NCBI RefSeq assembly: GCF_021134715.1
Contig: NC_060020.1
Span: 6,014,001-6,078,000 of the forward strand
Source: Daphnia pulex
Lineage: Eukaryota > Arthropoda > Branchiopoda > Diplostraca > Daphniidae
DNA: 64,000 nucleotides
Direction of reading: 5' to 3'
The translations under genes and the position numbers were made by a program. Shown here in pieces: positions 50,301 through 63,700 of the stretch (its first letter is position 1; each line of letters opens with the position of its first letter). The notes under the pieces were generated by a model that did not search any database, was not told where the DNA came from, and saw only the letters and a program-made list of their open reading frames with translations.

Positions 50301-53300
50301 CTGATGCTTCTTATAGCTGTTCAACAGCACAGAATCGGATCATTATCTGTTGAATGAAATAGTCTTTCGACTATTACTACAGATTTGGGAGTAACAGACG
50401 AATAAGTCATTTCCAATTCAACGGCAATTGAACTCCCAACTGTGCGTTTGGCGCTTTCATTTTGTGATTATGTCGCACAATTTTCTTATGTATTGCTGAT
50501 GGAAACCGAATGCTGCCGATGACTTTGAATGCGGATGGAATTGGATACACACAAAATGGATGGAGCGGCGGCCGGCTGAATCTGACAAACATTTTCTCTC
50601 GTCTTATTCTTTTTCCCGGAAATTTCGTTTTGTGCGCATTTATTGCTTGGGCGGGAGGGACTTTCCCTTGTTGCTGTCGAGTCGGACGATAAATCCCGAA
50701 AGAGTTGGCACGAAAAACAAAACAACAAATTAAGGAAATGTATTACATGATGATTATATCTCTCTCTCTCTTCAGCTGCGGCCGACGTTCAGCAGATTCT
50801 AGGGGGGAGAGCATCTAATGAAAATATATGAAACTCGTGTCTTATCGCAATCCCGGATCCATCAGATCCTCATGTCACCAATCTAACTGAAATGATGTCG
50901 AAACGTTATTTGTTTTCGTCGACTATACTACTATATAATCGATTTATCTTTGTGTGTGTATCTTTTTCATTTCTAAATGTTCGGCTGAGAGCAGAGCATC
51001 CCGGAAGGTCTTTGGTGGGCCATCGTCACCATGACAACGGTACGATATATATATTGCTCCGCTTTTTTTTTTCTTTTATAATATCATCATTTTTCCAATA
51101 TAGCGGTGAATTCCATCGCCCATTCCTTTCAGATATAATAATAACGTCTAATCTTTTCCCGGAATATTTCTTTTTTATTTTCTTTATTCAATTTCCTATT
51201 CATCACGACGTGCTGATCCACTTTTTCGACATGCAAATCAAAACTCATCAATACGAAACGACAGGTGGGCTACGGAGATATGGCACCCAAAACGTACGTG
51301 GGAATGTTTGTCGGTGCCCTTTGCGCTTTGGCTGGCGTGTTGACCATCGCCCTGCCGGTCCCTGTCATCGTCTCCAATTTCTCAATGTTCTACAGCCACA
51401 CGCAGGTAATTACGCCATCCACCTTTTTGTCCTTTTATAATAAAAACAAACAAAAAAGAGCCCGTAGTATAGACAATTATTAACGACGGTGAAACTGCCT
51501 CGCCTATACCACGCTCTTCATCCCCTTTCGACAGATGTTATATAAGCTCCTCCCAAAAAAGTTGCAGGCTATATAATAGAGTCACTTTGCATTAGTCAAG
51601 TTGTTGCCGCGCCGCTACCGTGATGGGCTGTGCTCGATCATACAAGTTTGCTCGTTATAATAGAAGAGGAGGTGACGCAAATGTCAAACTCGACGGGTAA
51701 AATTTTCGAAAGCTGGCGGCTTGGCGCGGCGGCTGGATGCGATCCCGTCCGTCCGTTCTTTTGATCAATTTCATCAAACCCGAATCGCAAAGTCTCCCAA
51801 CTTTTGACTATATATACCAGCATCCTATTATAAAGGGTTGATTGAGTGAAACTTTGCAATCACTATACAGCAGCAGCGCATATTATATGATGCGCGGAAT
51901 AAGAAAGTGAATTGATCCGCCAGTTGAACACGACGATCTGCACACTGAAATCCGTCTATATCCCGTTGATGGAAACTGTCATGCCAACTACTACTCTAAT
52001 AAGATATCGACCAATCAAATTTGACTTTTCGTCGTGTCGTTTCTCTGATGCATGACTGGAATAAGAGACTGGGAAAAGGGCGGACGGAATATAGTTTGGC
52101 GAAATAACTTCTATATAAGACAACTGATATATCTTGAAAGAATAAAAGGTCTCTTCATTCAAATTCCTGGAAAGATGACAAACATTTTTATTTTTTTCCC
52201 GATAGTTTCTGATCCGGAATGTTCCGTAAAGAGGGGGGGGGGAATTCACATGATAGATGTTTTGACTCTATATGTGCACGTATATAGTACCGTGAATGAA
52301 TGGGAGGCGCCACAATAGTCGGAAGAAAAGCAGCTTGAGAGCCATTGTATTTATACTTGTCCGTGCAATGCGTAATGCAATGGAACTCTGTCATCCGGCC
52401 GGAGTAAAAAAAAAAAGGGTAGGGAAATCGCTAAGGGAGATGTATATACTGCCGGTTGGAAATGATGGACGATGGTAAGGGGGGAAAAAATAGGAGTCGT
52501 GCAACGGGGCAAAACAAAATAAACTTTGAACAAATTCCCTTTTTTTCCGTACTCGAAACTTTGTTGTTTTGTTGACGGATCCGGCAACTTGTGTGGGATG
52601 TGGAAGGGGGGAGATTCATGCAACAACAAACACGCAAATTCCTGAACGCTGTTTTCGTGTAGCCAGCATGGGTTGAATGCAAAACAAAAACGTTTGATAA
52701 ATGTTCATCATCTTCTCTATTATATACAACAGGCGCGCTCTAAATTGCCTAAAAAAAGACGCAGCGTCTTGCCTGTGGAGCAGATCCGGCGGAAGCAACA
52801 ACAGCAAAATCGAAACGATGGCGGCGGCGGTGGTGGTGGCGGCCTCCAGCGGCGGATGAACGCTTTCAAGCACAATCCTCCAGCCATGTTGCTCAAGGAT
52901 GCCATGGCCGTTACTTTCGGTGCCGGTAAATAATGCACATCAATTTTCGTTACATGTCGCCCCATCCGCTTTATATTTTTAAACGAATAATGCGCTGACT
53001 TTCTTTTTTTCTAAATTATGTTTTCTATTACATATAGCGGGTGCTTGTAATAATGTCAACGTCACAGCGGCGGCAGCGGCGGCCAATAAGCTGCCCGGCT
53101 GCACCAGTTCCGTGGCATCCATTCAAGTACAACCGATGCTTCCGATGCTTCCGGGCCGCCCATCAGCCGCCTTCGATTTCACCGCCCTGGGACTCATGGC
53201 CAAGATTATTGGTAATTATCTGATTTTTTTTAATATTTGGAACTTGAATTAATGAAACTTTTCTACGAATTTGTACAGAATCACCGCCTTTAGTGACACT

Positions 53301-53583
53301 CCAAGTGGCTGGTAAGAGTCCGTCGTCGTCGCTGGCCTGCCTCCAGCCGTTGCAGGACGGACTGCAGGCCATGGCTCGTCATTCATCTCCACCGGTGGTG
53401 GTGGCCCCGGCCCAGGTGCCGACGTTGGACGTTGACGTTGAAGCTTCAAGCAACGCCAACGACGTCAAAATCAACGGAAATCATCTGGCGGCCGATGCGG
53501 AGATGACGTCGATAAGTGAAGCCGGCAAAGATTTGCTGATCGATCAGCTGCTGGCTGCTCCTCCCGCTCCCTCGTTCAGCTGA
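40018..53583 (+). CDS. Shaw: Shaw/Kv3-type voltage-gated potassium channel alpha subunit
   Basis: Plasma-membrane delayed rectifier of the Shaw (KCNC) family. Eleven exons keep frame for 668 aa: 40018-40296, 40518-40565, 40698-40877, 48904-49167, 49286-49423, 49488-49727, 50995-51039, 51265-51405, 52733-52925, 53038-53211, 53279-53583. An in-frame TAA at 39988 fixes the start. The T1 tetramerisation domain opens [20 protein letters not shown] and includes the Zn-site Cys of [16 protein letters not shown]1 is [21 protein letters not shown]2 includes [17 protein letters not shown]3 includes [18 protein letters not shown]4 is [13 protein letters not shown], with its regular Arg/Lys every third residue. 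S5 is [20 protein letters not shown]. The pore [20 protein letters not shown] and S6 with PVPVIVSNF follow. After S6 is the Shaw-specific [15 protein letters not shown], then a Gly-rich and Ala/Pro-rich tail. Exon 7 (45 nt) encodes only the pore helix, and the next intron falls between T and V of the TVGYGD filter. The 8-kb intron 40878-48903 carries repeats. Confidence 0.95.
41346..41376 (+). repeat. (GA)n microsatellite
   Basis: About 15 GA units inside the large Shaw intron. Likely polymorphic in length. Confidence 0.95.
42464..43063. repeat. Apparently perfect 277-bp inverted repeat (long hairpin) in Shaw intron 3
   Basis: Left arm 42464-42740 and right arm 42787-43063 have equal length. 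I found no mismatch reading them against each other, including an eight-base homopolymer in both. The spacer is 46 bp (42741-42786). Each arm contains, from its outer end, a leader-like stretch, then GCGCACCATGGCGGGGGATA, an open frame of 33 codons, and inside it a CCGTAAGG that looks like a splice donor. No transposase and no clear target-site duplication. Identity between arms implies recent origin or ongoing conversion. The Shaw pre-mRNA would carry a long double-stranded hairpin here. Confidence 0.92.
44170..45732. repeat. 636-bp tandem duplication plus a diverged partial copy
   Basis: Units 44472-45107 and 45108-45732 are close direct copies; both begin AGCCTATTGCTTAAAATTA and contain GACGGAAAGCGTTTATTATT and TACTGGTACCACTGAAAGAA. 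A third, more diverged partial copy precedes them: the C-rich stretch and following block at about 44230-44330 match 44410-44545. The array is inside the Shaw intron and has no recognisable coding content. Confidence 0.85.
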
Positions 53584-54766
53584 GAGCACTTCAGAGACTG
53601 ATGTGCTGGGGATGGCGCATGCTGTGCTGTGTGCATCATATGGTCCATTTCGTCCCCTTTCTTTCTTTCTCTTCTTCTTCTTCTTCTTCTTCTTCTTCAA
53701 CCCTCATGTTCCTATAACCGCCACACCAATCGATTAGATTCAATCTACTCTTTGCTGCCAATGCTGATGCGATGCCCTAGATATATATAACTAGACTCTG
53801 GTCCTCTTTTAGCTATTTCTTTTTCTCTCTCTTGATTCTTGTTTCTAGTTTTATTTTCTTCTCTTTCCTCGTTGACGGACGCCAAATCATCAATCAAATA
53901 TGGGGAGAAACATTCAAATTGATCCAATTTGTGAACGTGTCGATATATTTATATATAATTATATATACATATTTAGATTTGGCTTTCTTGTATATTTGTT
54001 TTAACACCCTTATACACCATGTGTGATTGAATATTTTTGTTTCGTTGATTTCAGAAATTTTGCTATGAAAATATTATTTCGTTCTGTGACTTTTTGGACG
54101 CTGGAAAATTACTTATTTAGCCCAAAAAATACGCACATTCAGATCTTGGCCATTTTGAAATGCCCTCTCATACCGAAATGCCATTTCAGCTCTCCCGTGT
54201 ACATAGATGATTCTCCGTGAAGCACGTCTATATCCAATGCAGAATCAACAGAGCAAGGGCAATTTTCTCGGAAAAAGACCCACAAAAAGGATATCGAATG
54301 TGCGTATGGGATGAATGGCTTCGGTATATACAGAGTCGCAGCAGTCAAATGTCAAGCTGATGAAGCATGTCTCAATAAATGCTGAATATAAATTCATTCT
54401 TTGGCTTTTCAAGTGATGACACACAAAACTCTCTGGGGAGGCTGCTGTTCAATAACATTTGCTTTTTCCTGTATATATGCACAGCATCAATACAGAACTG
54501 TATGGTTTGTTTGAATTTTTTATTTTTATTTTGAAAATAGACGGGGAACTCATTTCCGCTCTAAAATAAAACTTCGAACAATAAAACAGTCGTTTTTGTT
54601 TTGTTTTTGTTAACCCATATTATTCGAATAATCGAATTCAATATGAATTCAATATTATTTTACATAATAGTATTTTTTTTAGTTAATTAAATAACACATC
54701 GTCGATTCAGTTACAATAAATCAAATATTGGCGCGCCTACGCCATCTAGCCGTCGATATTCCAACC
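53584..54766. other. Shaw 3' UTR and spacer to MEGF8
   Basis: Non-coding. A (CTT)n run at 53671-53698 lies just after the Shaw stop. AATAAA signals occur at about 54374 and near 54563 and 54577; any could end the Shaw transcript. The last few hundred bases before 54767 are AT-rich and should hold the MEGF8 promoter. Confidence 0.5.
53671..53698 (+). repeat. (CTT)n microsatellite
   Basis: Nine CTT units in the probable Shaw 3' UTR. Confidence 0.95.
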
Positions 54767-57700
54767 ATGCATCGCGTCTTGTTGCAATGTTGCATGGCCG
54801 ACGTTAAAGTTTACTTTTCGTCGAAGTCAAACAAGCTTCATTCATGTTTACGTTTTGATATTGAATTAATGGTGAGCGATGAATCTCTGTTGTTGATGAG
54901 TAAAACTCGGAATCTAAACACCAGCAGAATCTCGTCATGGAATGTGAATCCAAGTACTTCTAAAATGCCAGAAAATTCTCGGGGAAAAAGATGGAGAGCG
55001 ACTAGGCTCTGCCGTTTACTGTCAGCGGCCAAAGTGGGCCTGAATTTCAGTATCTTTGCAGCCCTTCTCATGGTAATCTCTGCGTCGACAACTATCAGTG
55101 CAATTCACAGTTGTAACAGAGGAAGATTTGTGGTGAATTCTACTTGGGGTGCAATCACCAATGGTCCTGAAAACTATCGGGAAGACAGTTATTGTGTTTG
55201 GCTTATTGAAGGTATTTGCTGTTGTTCTTCAAAACATCTTATGTTCTGATTTTAAGAGTAATTTTCTTCCACAGCCCAGCAGCCAGGACAATACATTACA
55301 CTCACATTCCATAGCCTGCAGACTGAGTGTGCATATGATCATGTTTTCGTCTATGACGGGGACTCTGTCCTCTCTCCAATGAAAGGCAGCTTTAGTGGAC
55401 GTGGGCTGCCTCCACCTGTCATTGCCAAATCTGGCTCAGTAAGCATCTTGATAAAACCCATGTCTTAAAGAACACTTTTAGTAACAAAAATGTTTCCTTT
55501 GCAGATGGTAGTTTTATTGTACAGCGATACAAACTATGTTTTGGAAGGTTTCTCTGCTGAATACTCAGTGACAGATTGCCCTCTCAACTGTTCCAATCAT
55601 GGGCATTGTGTCAATTACTCTTGTGTGTGTGAAGCTGCTTTTGTTGGGGAATCATGTGAATTTGAAGCATGCCCAGATCAATGTGGTTTTACGGAAAGCA
55701 GGGGCTGGTGCGAGAAGATAGACGGTGTTTACCAGTGTGTGTGCAATCAAGGCTACATTGGACTCGATTGTGGCCTGGATACAAAATCATCCCTCGGAAA
55801 TTCTTGGCATCTTCTTGGTCGCGGAAGCCAAGCGATGCAAAGAACAGCTCACGGGGGTGTCTACCTCAGAAATTTGAACAAGTTTATTGTGTTTGGCGGT
55901 TTCGATTTAAATGTTCCGCTAGGGGATCTACTATCATTCGATATGAGTTCATCAAAGTGGAGCAACTTAAGCTCTCTAGCCCAAAATAATGAGAGTCGAG
56001 TTAATGTATCGGAATCCATTCAAAATGATGAGCCACTACTGGAGGTGACTGCACCCAAGGCTCGATACGGTCACGCCATGGGGGCCTTGGAAGATGGATT
56101 CGTTCTGTATGGAGGGCAATTTGCCGATGGAAGTCTGTCAGACGATTTTTTCTATTTCGATGCTTCCAAAAACGAATGGACACTTTTAGCTGGCCAAAGT
56201 CAAGTACGGCCACCTCCTCTAACTCGACATACTCTTTGTGTGGTGAACGATTCGTTGATTTATATCTTCGGTGGGAGCATGGCCAATGGGGAATTCTCTT
56301 CCAAACTGTTCCGTGTTCAGGTGAACATTTCTGGTAAGTCATTCTTTTAATTTTATTTAATCAATTAGCTGCTAATTTGTTTTTCAAAAACAGAACTAGG
56401 CAACGAGGAATGGGAGGAAGTAGAACCAAGAGGAGGCAAACAACATGATATTCGTCTAGTCGGCCACAGTATGGTGTACCACCTCGAAAGCCACTCGCTT
56501 ATTGTTTACGGTGGAATCTTGGCGGATGCTGCTCGCTTCTCAAAACTGAGCGATCGTCTTTTCATCTTCAACTTGGAAGAGTTACATTGGACCGAGTTGT
56601 TATACCCACGCGGAACTTTGCCCGACCTCCACATCCCACTTGAGCGAGCCTTTCATGGCGCCGTTCTAATGGGTTCTTACATGATCGTCTTCGGCGGATA
56701 TACTCACAAACACAATCGCGAAGAAATCTGCTATGATTCAGGTACACTGTCTTTCTTATTGATGTACATGTGAAGATTGATTTCATCGCTCCTTTTTTTT
56801 AAAATTAGGTTTGTATTTTTACCATTTGGGCTGTCACACCTGGGTTAGCCACCATGTGCTGGACCACGGAAACGACGGAATGGGAAAGGATCTATTGACT
56901 CCCAAAGGGGTTTTCAGTTTCGCCGCTGCCGTGAAAGACGAAAATGTTTTCCTCATCTTTGGCGGCTACCGTGGCTCGGTCTCTGGTGACATGTTAGCAT
57001 ATGTCGTGCCTTTGGAAATGGTTGGAAGTCGAAGCGGTCAGTCCAGCAGCTCAAACTGTCAGCGTCACCCATCACAGTTGAGCTGCACTGCCAATCCCGA
57101 GTGCGGATGGTGCCCAGCCGATGGAGTCTGCTACCAACGGACATCAGGTGCTAATTGTACAAGCAACTTGCAGACGACTCAGTGCCCAGGAATTTGCCCC
57201 GCACTGGGTGACTGTTATTCTTGTACCGTGCATGGTAATGCATTGACGGCCAGCAACGGTGACTTTGTGAAACTGGGACAGTGCGCCTGGTGCGTACAGA
57301 CGGCACGCTGCCACCGACGGGACGACAATATGGGTGTCTGCGGGGCTGGAATGGAAACGCCATCCGGCGTCGTTGGCTGGTGGGGAAGCGAGGGGACAGA
57401 CATAACAGCGGTGGATGAATGTCGAACACGGGATTTCCGACCTGGCCTCACTTATCTACTCTACGAACATCCGGCTAACTTCTCCCAACCGGACGAGGTC
57501 GGCATTGTTAATTCAACGCTGGCAAATTTCCAGCCGCAGTCCAGACTTTATTCGCAGCAACGTGATCATGCAACTTCTGCCGGAGGAAGTGGGGGAGGCA
57601 CTATGGTGGCTCGTATGCTCGGTTTCATTCACCCGCTGGCTAACAAGGCTCGGCCATTGAACGATTATCAACAAGAATTCAAAAGTAATCGGCTCTTAGT

Positions 57701-60700
57701 TTTGCCGAGATAAATATTTTCTAACATTTTCTTCTTTTCACAGTCATGATGGATTCTTCATACGCATCGTCAATTTTGCGCATTTCTTTGGATGAGTCGA
57801 CCGAGCGGCTAGAAGTTGTAGCTTCCATGACCGTTAACGATACAAATACCAGTCGGGTGGAAGCTGTTCGACCCGACAAGACTCCCATTTTCCCCGATCC
57901 CAGTCGAGGTCGCAAATACATGATGGAATTCACGGCAAATCGTTCCCTGGTCGGTATGACAGGTTCTGATGATCATCACATCGACACCCAACGCGAGATC
58001 TCTCGAATGCAGCTCGTCTGGAATGGAAAATCGAATTATAGAAAGGTAAACCAGGATTTTCAAAGGATTCGACTCAGGGCTCATCATAAACTCACGAGGG
58101 TACGATAACATTGTTTTGTTTGTTTAGATGTTTACGTTCGAGTACGTGGAACCCTACAGCAATGGTTCTTGCCATCTATACACAAATTGTATGCAATGCC
58201 TCTCGGATTCATTGTGCGGTTGGTGTGAGCCCAGCCGGAACTGTCTGTCGAGAATTGGATCCAACAGTACAAAATCTGGTGAGCTGTCGGAATGTTATTT
58301 GGATGCTGGAAACACGACAACGGCATTCCTCACCCTCAATCCGCCGCAATGCATCAATTGTTCGAACCACATTTCCTGCCATCAATGCGTCACCGACGAC
58401 TCGTGCGAGTGGCTCGTTGACGAAGCCTATTGCACCCGACGCGGAAGGTAATTCAATGTTTCATGATGCGGTTTATTTTGTTGCCGTTGCTCATTGTTTG
58501 CCACATAGGTTTGCTGGTGCTGTTCAAACGACTGGGGAGTGTCCGATGCCTTGCAATGAACGACGCGGATGCTCTTCATGTCTAGGCGAACCGGGTCGAT
58601 GCACTTGGTGTGAAGAGACGCAAACATGCTTTGTTTTCTCCAGTTATATTGGTAAAATTGACAGATTTGCTTTTCAATTATTCACTTCTTTTGATCAAAA
58701 ACCAATTTTCCTTGCAGTGGTTTATCAATTTGGGATGTGTCGAGAATGGGTCGATGTCGAGCCGCAATCACACGTGGAGGGAGGAATCCTATCAGGACGG
58801 CCGTCTTTGCGAGGCGATCTTGGTGGCCTTCCAGATACATTGGTCATGATGGGAACGGGGAAGTCTTTATCGTCCGTCAACGGCAGCCGTAATGGCATTA
58901 GCGCAGGGCGTTGCAAATCGTGCGAAAGAAAACAAAGCTGCTCCAATTGTTTGATTGACCTAGGATGCGGTTGGTGCTATTATAGTAATAATCCAATGAT
59001 CGGCGTGTGCAAACCGGGAGATTTCCATTCGCCCGCTGCCGGTAAAATCGAATTGTAAAAATTTGAAATCATCAAATAATAATCATATCTTGAACTCAGG
59101 TAATTGCTCGGTTTTGTTGGGCGACACACCATCGCCGCCATCTTCATCTATGACTTCACATGATCCTGGTCATTCTGTTTGGAGTTGGGCATATGCTCAG
59201 TGTCCCGACGTGGACGAATGCTCCTTGGGTCAACACGATTGCCATCCTGATGCAGCCTGTCTCAACACTCCTGGATCCTACCTTTGTGCATGCAAGAAAG
59301 GCTACATCGGTGACGGAAAGACGTTTTGTGAACGCACCTGCTTCGAAGATTGCGTCCACGGCCGTTGCTCTGGTCCACCTGATTTCCAGTGCGAATGCGA
59401 GCTAGGCTGGACTGGTCCCGATTGTCAGGAAGACTGTGGGTGCTTTGGGCATTCGACTTGCTATCAAGGAGTTGGAACATGTGATCATTGTCAGGATTTG
59501 ACCGATGGTAAGATGGTGAATTCGTAAGAAAATTTAGTCATCCGTGACCTAACCAATTATGTGTCCATTGCAGGACTGAGCTGCGAGTTGTGTCGGGCTG
59601 GTAGCTACGGAAACGCTACTACTTCAGAGGGCTGTCAGCTCTGCCAGTGGTAAATAAATGAATAGATTATTTTAAAAAATGACAAATGAAAATTAAATCA
59701 ATTCCGTGCATTACAGTAACGGTCATGCTAATGTGACTGCTGGAATCTGTAATCCAGCAACGGGTCAATGTTACTGTCAAGACGAGACAGAAGGAAACAA
59801 ATGCGAATCTTGCAAACCTGGTTACTACGGTGATCCGCGGCATGGCGGAACATGCTACCGACAGTGTTCTTCTCGTGGAATCCTATCCGCAATCACCAAT
59901 GGAAGCCTGGGCAGTTACTCGGCACCGGATAGAATCTATCGCCATTCGAAGAACGAACTGGATGTCCAAGATTGCGTTTGGGTGCTGAATACCCACAACT
60001 CCGTTAGAGGAATATCGGGTGGATTAGGAGGAGAAGGACCCAAACCAAAGGAAGCCATCATTCAACTAACAATCCATCAAGGAGCCCGTATTTTATGCCC
60101 TACCAACTACGTCTACGTTTACGACGGTCTGCCCGATTTCATGTCATTGGAAAATGGCTGGACGCGGCAAAATCATTTGCTTGGTGCATACTGTTCCCCA
60201 CAAACCGTTTTCCCGCTTAATGTCCACGCCCATTCAGGCATTATGACCATTTTCTATCGGCGGAACGACATCAAACAGGGGTACGTGATTTTCATTCCCA
60301 TTTGGGTTGGTTTCATCTCTATCAACTGTTTGCTTTTATTTTAGGTTCAATGCCACTTTCACCGTACTTTCCTGCCCCGATAACTGTCCGTCACCCCGAA
60401 AATGTATTGCCGGGAAATGCAGTTGTCCATCTGGCTGGGTCGGAACAGATTGCGAGGGTCAAGTTTGCCCCAACGATTGCTTCTCACAACTGGGCCATGG
60501 AAAGTGTGACATGAGCGCCGGCCGTTGTTTGTGTCAAAAAGGCTACGCCAGCGCCGATTGCAGCCAAGCCCGTCGTCGATCCTCCATCGTCAGCACGGAA
60601 CTTATTGATCCTCAAAAGCTTACGGAAGGCATGGAACATTTGAAAACAGTCCTCCCACGATTAGGCCACAGTTTAGCCGTCGACCACCGTGGTTCACTCT

Positions 60701-63700
60701 GGCTCTTTGGCGGATATTCCATGTCACGCGGACCACTGAACGATATTCGCGAGTTTGAAACTAAGAATCTCACTTGGCTTCAGGTGACTGTTCACATCCA
60801 GCCGGGTGTAGGAGGCGGAGAGTCATCATTGCCACCCGAACGCTATTTCCACGCAGCCGAATATGTCAATTCGCAGCGAAGCCTTTATGTTTATGGCGGC
60901 ATGGGTCATCGTGACCGTGCATCCAGCGCTTTCCTTTCTGATTTCTGGAAATTTGACATCAATTCGAGACGCTGGATGGAGATCGGAACTCGAGGTCTTG
61001 TCCCACCGCTAGCAGGACACACTTTGTCATTGAGGCACGATGGTGAACATCAGACGTTGCTATTGGTCGGCGGATTCAGTCCGGAATATGGTTTCATGGA
61101 AAAAGTGATGGAATTCAGCCCTGAAAATGGAACCTGGACCGTGCTTAATACAACGGGAACACCACCCATTGGTAAATTAAATTCATCATAAATATGTTCA
61201 AGGATTTTATCAATTGTTTGTGTTATTATCTGTTTGAAGGAATTTATGGCCATAGCGCAGTGTTCCACGTTTCGACTCGGAGTCTCTACGTTTACGGTGG
61301 AATGTTGTACAAGGTGGATAAAGTTGTGCCATCCAATGAATTGTACGCGCTCCATTTCCCCAGTCGCCGCTGGTCGTTGCTGACGGTCGATCGTGACTCG
61401 AATCCACCCGAGTTATCGATGCCCCGTTCCCGTTATCTTCACGCAGCCGTCTCCACCGAAGACTACATGCTCATCATTGGCGGGCAGACCGAGCCGACCA
61501 ACAGCTCTGACACGCTGATGGCCTACTCTTATGCCTGCAATACGTGGATCAATCTCGCCCAGCAGAGGAACAACGCTGCAGAGTTGATTGGCAGCCCTTT
61601 GGCGCCTGCCGTTGGTTTGGCCGCAACTAGACATCCGGCCAGCGGGTCAGTTTACATAATGGGTGGAATGTGGGCGGGTTCAGCTCAAGGAACGTTGATT
61701 AAACTCGAGGTACCCGACGATCTCTGCGCACTTTGGAGTAACAGTAAACTGAAATGTAAAGCCACGGCCGGCTGCTCCTACTGCGCCGTTTACGAGCCGT
61801 CCGGATTGAATGCCACGTTCTGTTATTCGACGTCAAAGATATCACCCGAGCGTTGCACTCAACCTCAGGGTGTTCTCGAGTTTTCCAAAGGAGCAGTGTG
61901 CGGTCCGGAGCGTGTAGCCAGCCGTGATTGCTATCAGCACGCTTCCTGTAGCGAATGTCTCGGTGAATGGCCAATCTATCGCGGACTGCCGCAATCTTGC
62001 CAATGGTGCACCAACTGCAAATCGGGCCGTTGTGTTCCATATGGCGCCGACTGTCAGGAAGAGAATCGCTGTGAAGTCAAACAACGTGACACGGTTGACG
62101 CTGCCCAATGTCATGAACGATCCTGTCCAGCTTCCGATTGTGATAAATGTCGCGATTTGGGACGATGCATGTGGACACGCCAGGTAAGGAAGGAAATGAC
62201 CAATGTTTTTAAAGAAATCGTATTTAATTGAGGACTTGATTTTCGTAGGTGCTTCGGACTAGTGAATTAAGTCGCAAGTTGCACACTCTTCCCATCTACG
62301 AATGGAATTGTGTTGGTCGGAACATCAAAGACAGCTCTTCCTTTTTGGTTGTTGTTATACCACCCCATCCGTGCCCATCTCGTTGCTATCAAAACAACGG
62401 CTGCAGTGAATGTCTGGAATCACCTGGTGGCGAAGGAGGATGGCATGAATGTCGATGGTCCACTGCACTTGGCCAGTGCGTGGCCCCCAGTTACCAATCG
62501 TTGCAGTGCGTCGGGGGCATGTGTGGTGCAATTTTACAGGGATCCGCCAAAACGGCTTGTCCCAGACCTTGTTCCCAGTTCACGCAATGCTCCACTTGTC
62601 ACACTCAACCTCATTGTGGCTGGTGTTCTCTGGATTCGGCGCCAGTGGGAGGCATCGGGATATGTAGCCGTGGTACCCTAGAAGGTCCGCTGGACGGTTC
62701 GTGTTCATCGCTGGATTACACACGCCTTCTAGATCGATTAAACTTGACGGCCATTCAACAACACCGTAAACCATCACAAGGCAAATTAGCGTCAGCCTCT
62801 TCGCTTCTAGAAAAAGCGACCACTTGGAATTACCAAAGTTGTCCTGCCGAAAACGAATGTCTCAATGGCCATCATTCCTGCGATCCCCGTTCAGAACGAT
62901 GCCTCGATCGACCCGACGGATTCGAGTGTCTGTGCTCTGATGGTTACGTCTCCGAGGGTCACATTTGCCGACCAGTGTGTTCTCAGGTAAAATCAGAATT
63001 CTACAAGAAATAATTGGAATTTTATTAATTCTTTGTGTGTTGGCTTGTTCAACAGGGATGCGTTCATGGAGATTGCTTGGAGCCGAACGTCTGTCGATGC
63101 CATTTTGGTTTCGTTGGAGCCAACTGCAGTATCCAATGCAAGTGCAATGGGCACTCAGAATGCGCTGGACCCGAGCCCGATCAGTTAGATGTTTGTCTTG
63201 ATTGCCTCAATAACACAATGGGCCCACAGTGCACGCGATGTCGACCGCTCTTTGTCGGTGATCCTCGCAACAACGGCCAATGCATTTCTTGCCTGGAGTA
63301 CTGCAATGGACACACGCCCGTTTGCCACGGGCATAACTTGTCACTGTCTAATCTTCCCCTTCAGACCACCAACGAATTGCTGCTCTTACAAACAGTTGGT
63401 TGGAGCAAAACCGCTGAAGCTGCTTGGGTGCGTTTGATCGGCGAGGGCCCGAAGACGCAGGCCGTTTGCTATAGCTGTTCCAATTCGACCATGGGAGAGA
63501 AATGCGAAGAGTGTATCCCCGGCAATTTCCGAGGTGTCGAAGACCGCCGGAAGCCGTGCCGCTCGTGTGAGTGTCACGGTCACGGTGACATGTGTCATCC
63601 AGTGACGGGGGAGTCGTGTAACTGCCAAAACAATACCGAATCGGATCCTCAATGTCGGACTGGCACGTCCTTCGCTAGTTTAGGTCTTCCCGGAAGAGCT

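Noticed and set aside
61413-63652. Several 70-120-codon minus-strand and alternate-frame ORFs over MEGF8
   Set aside because: Shadows of a GC-richer coding region; the plus-strand frame matches MEGF8 throughout.
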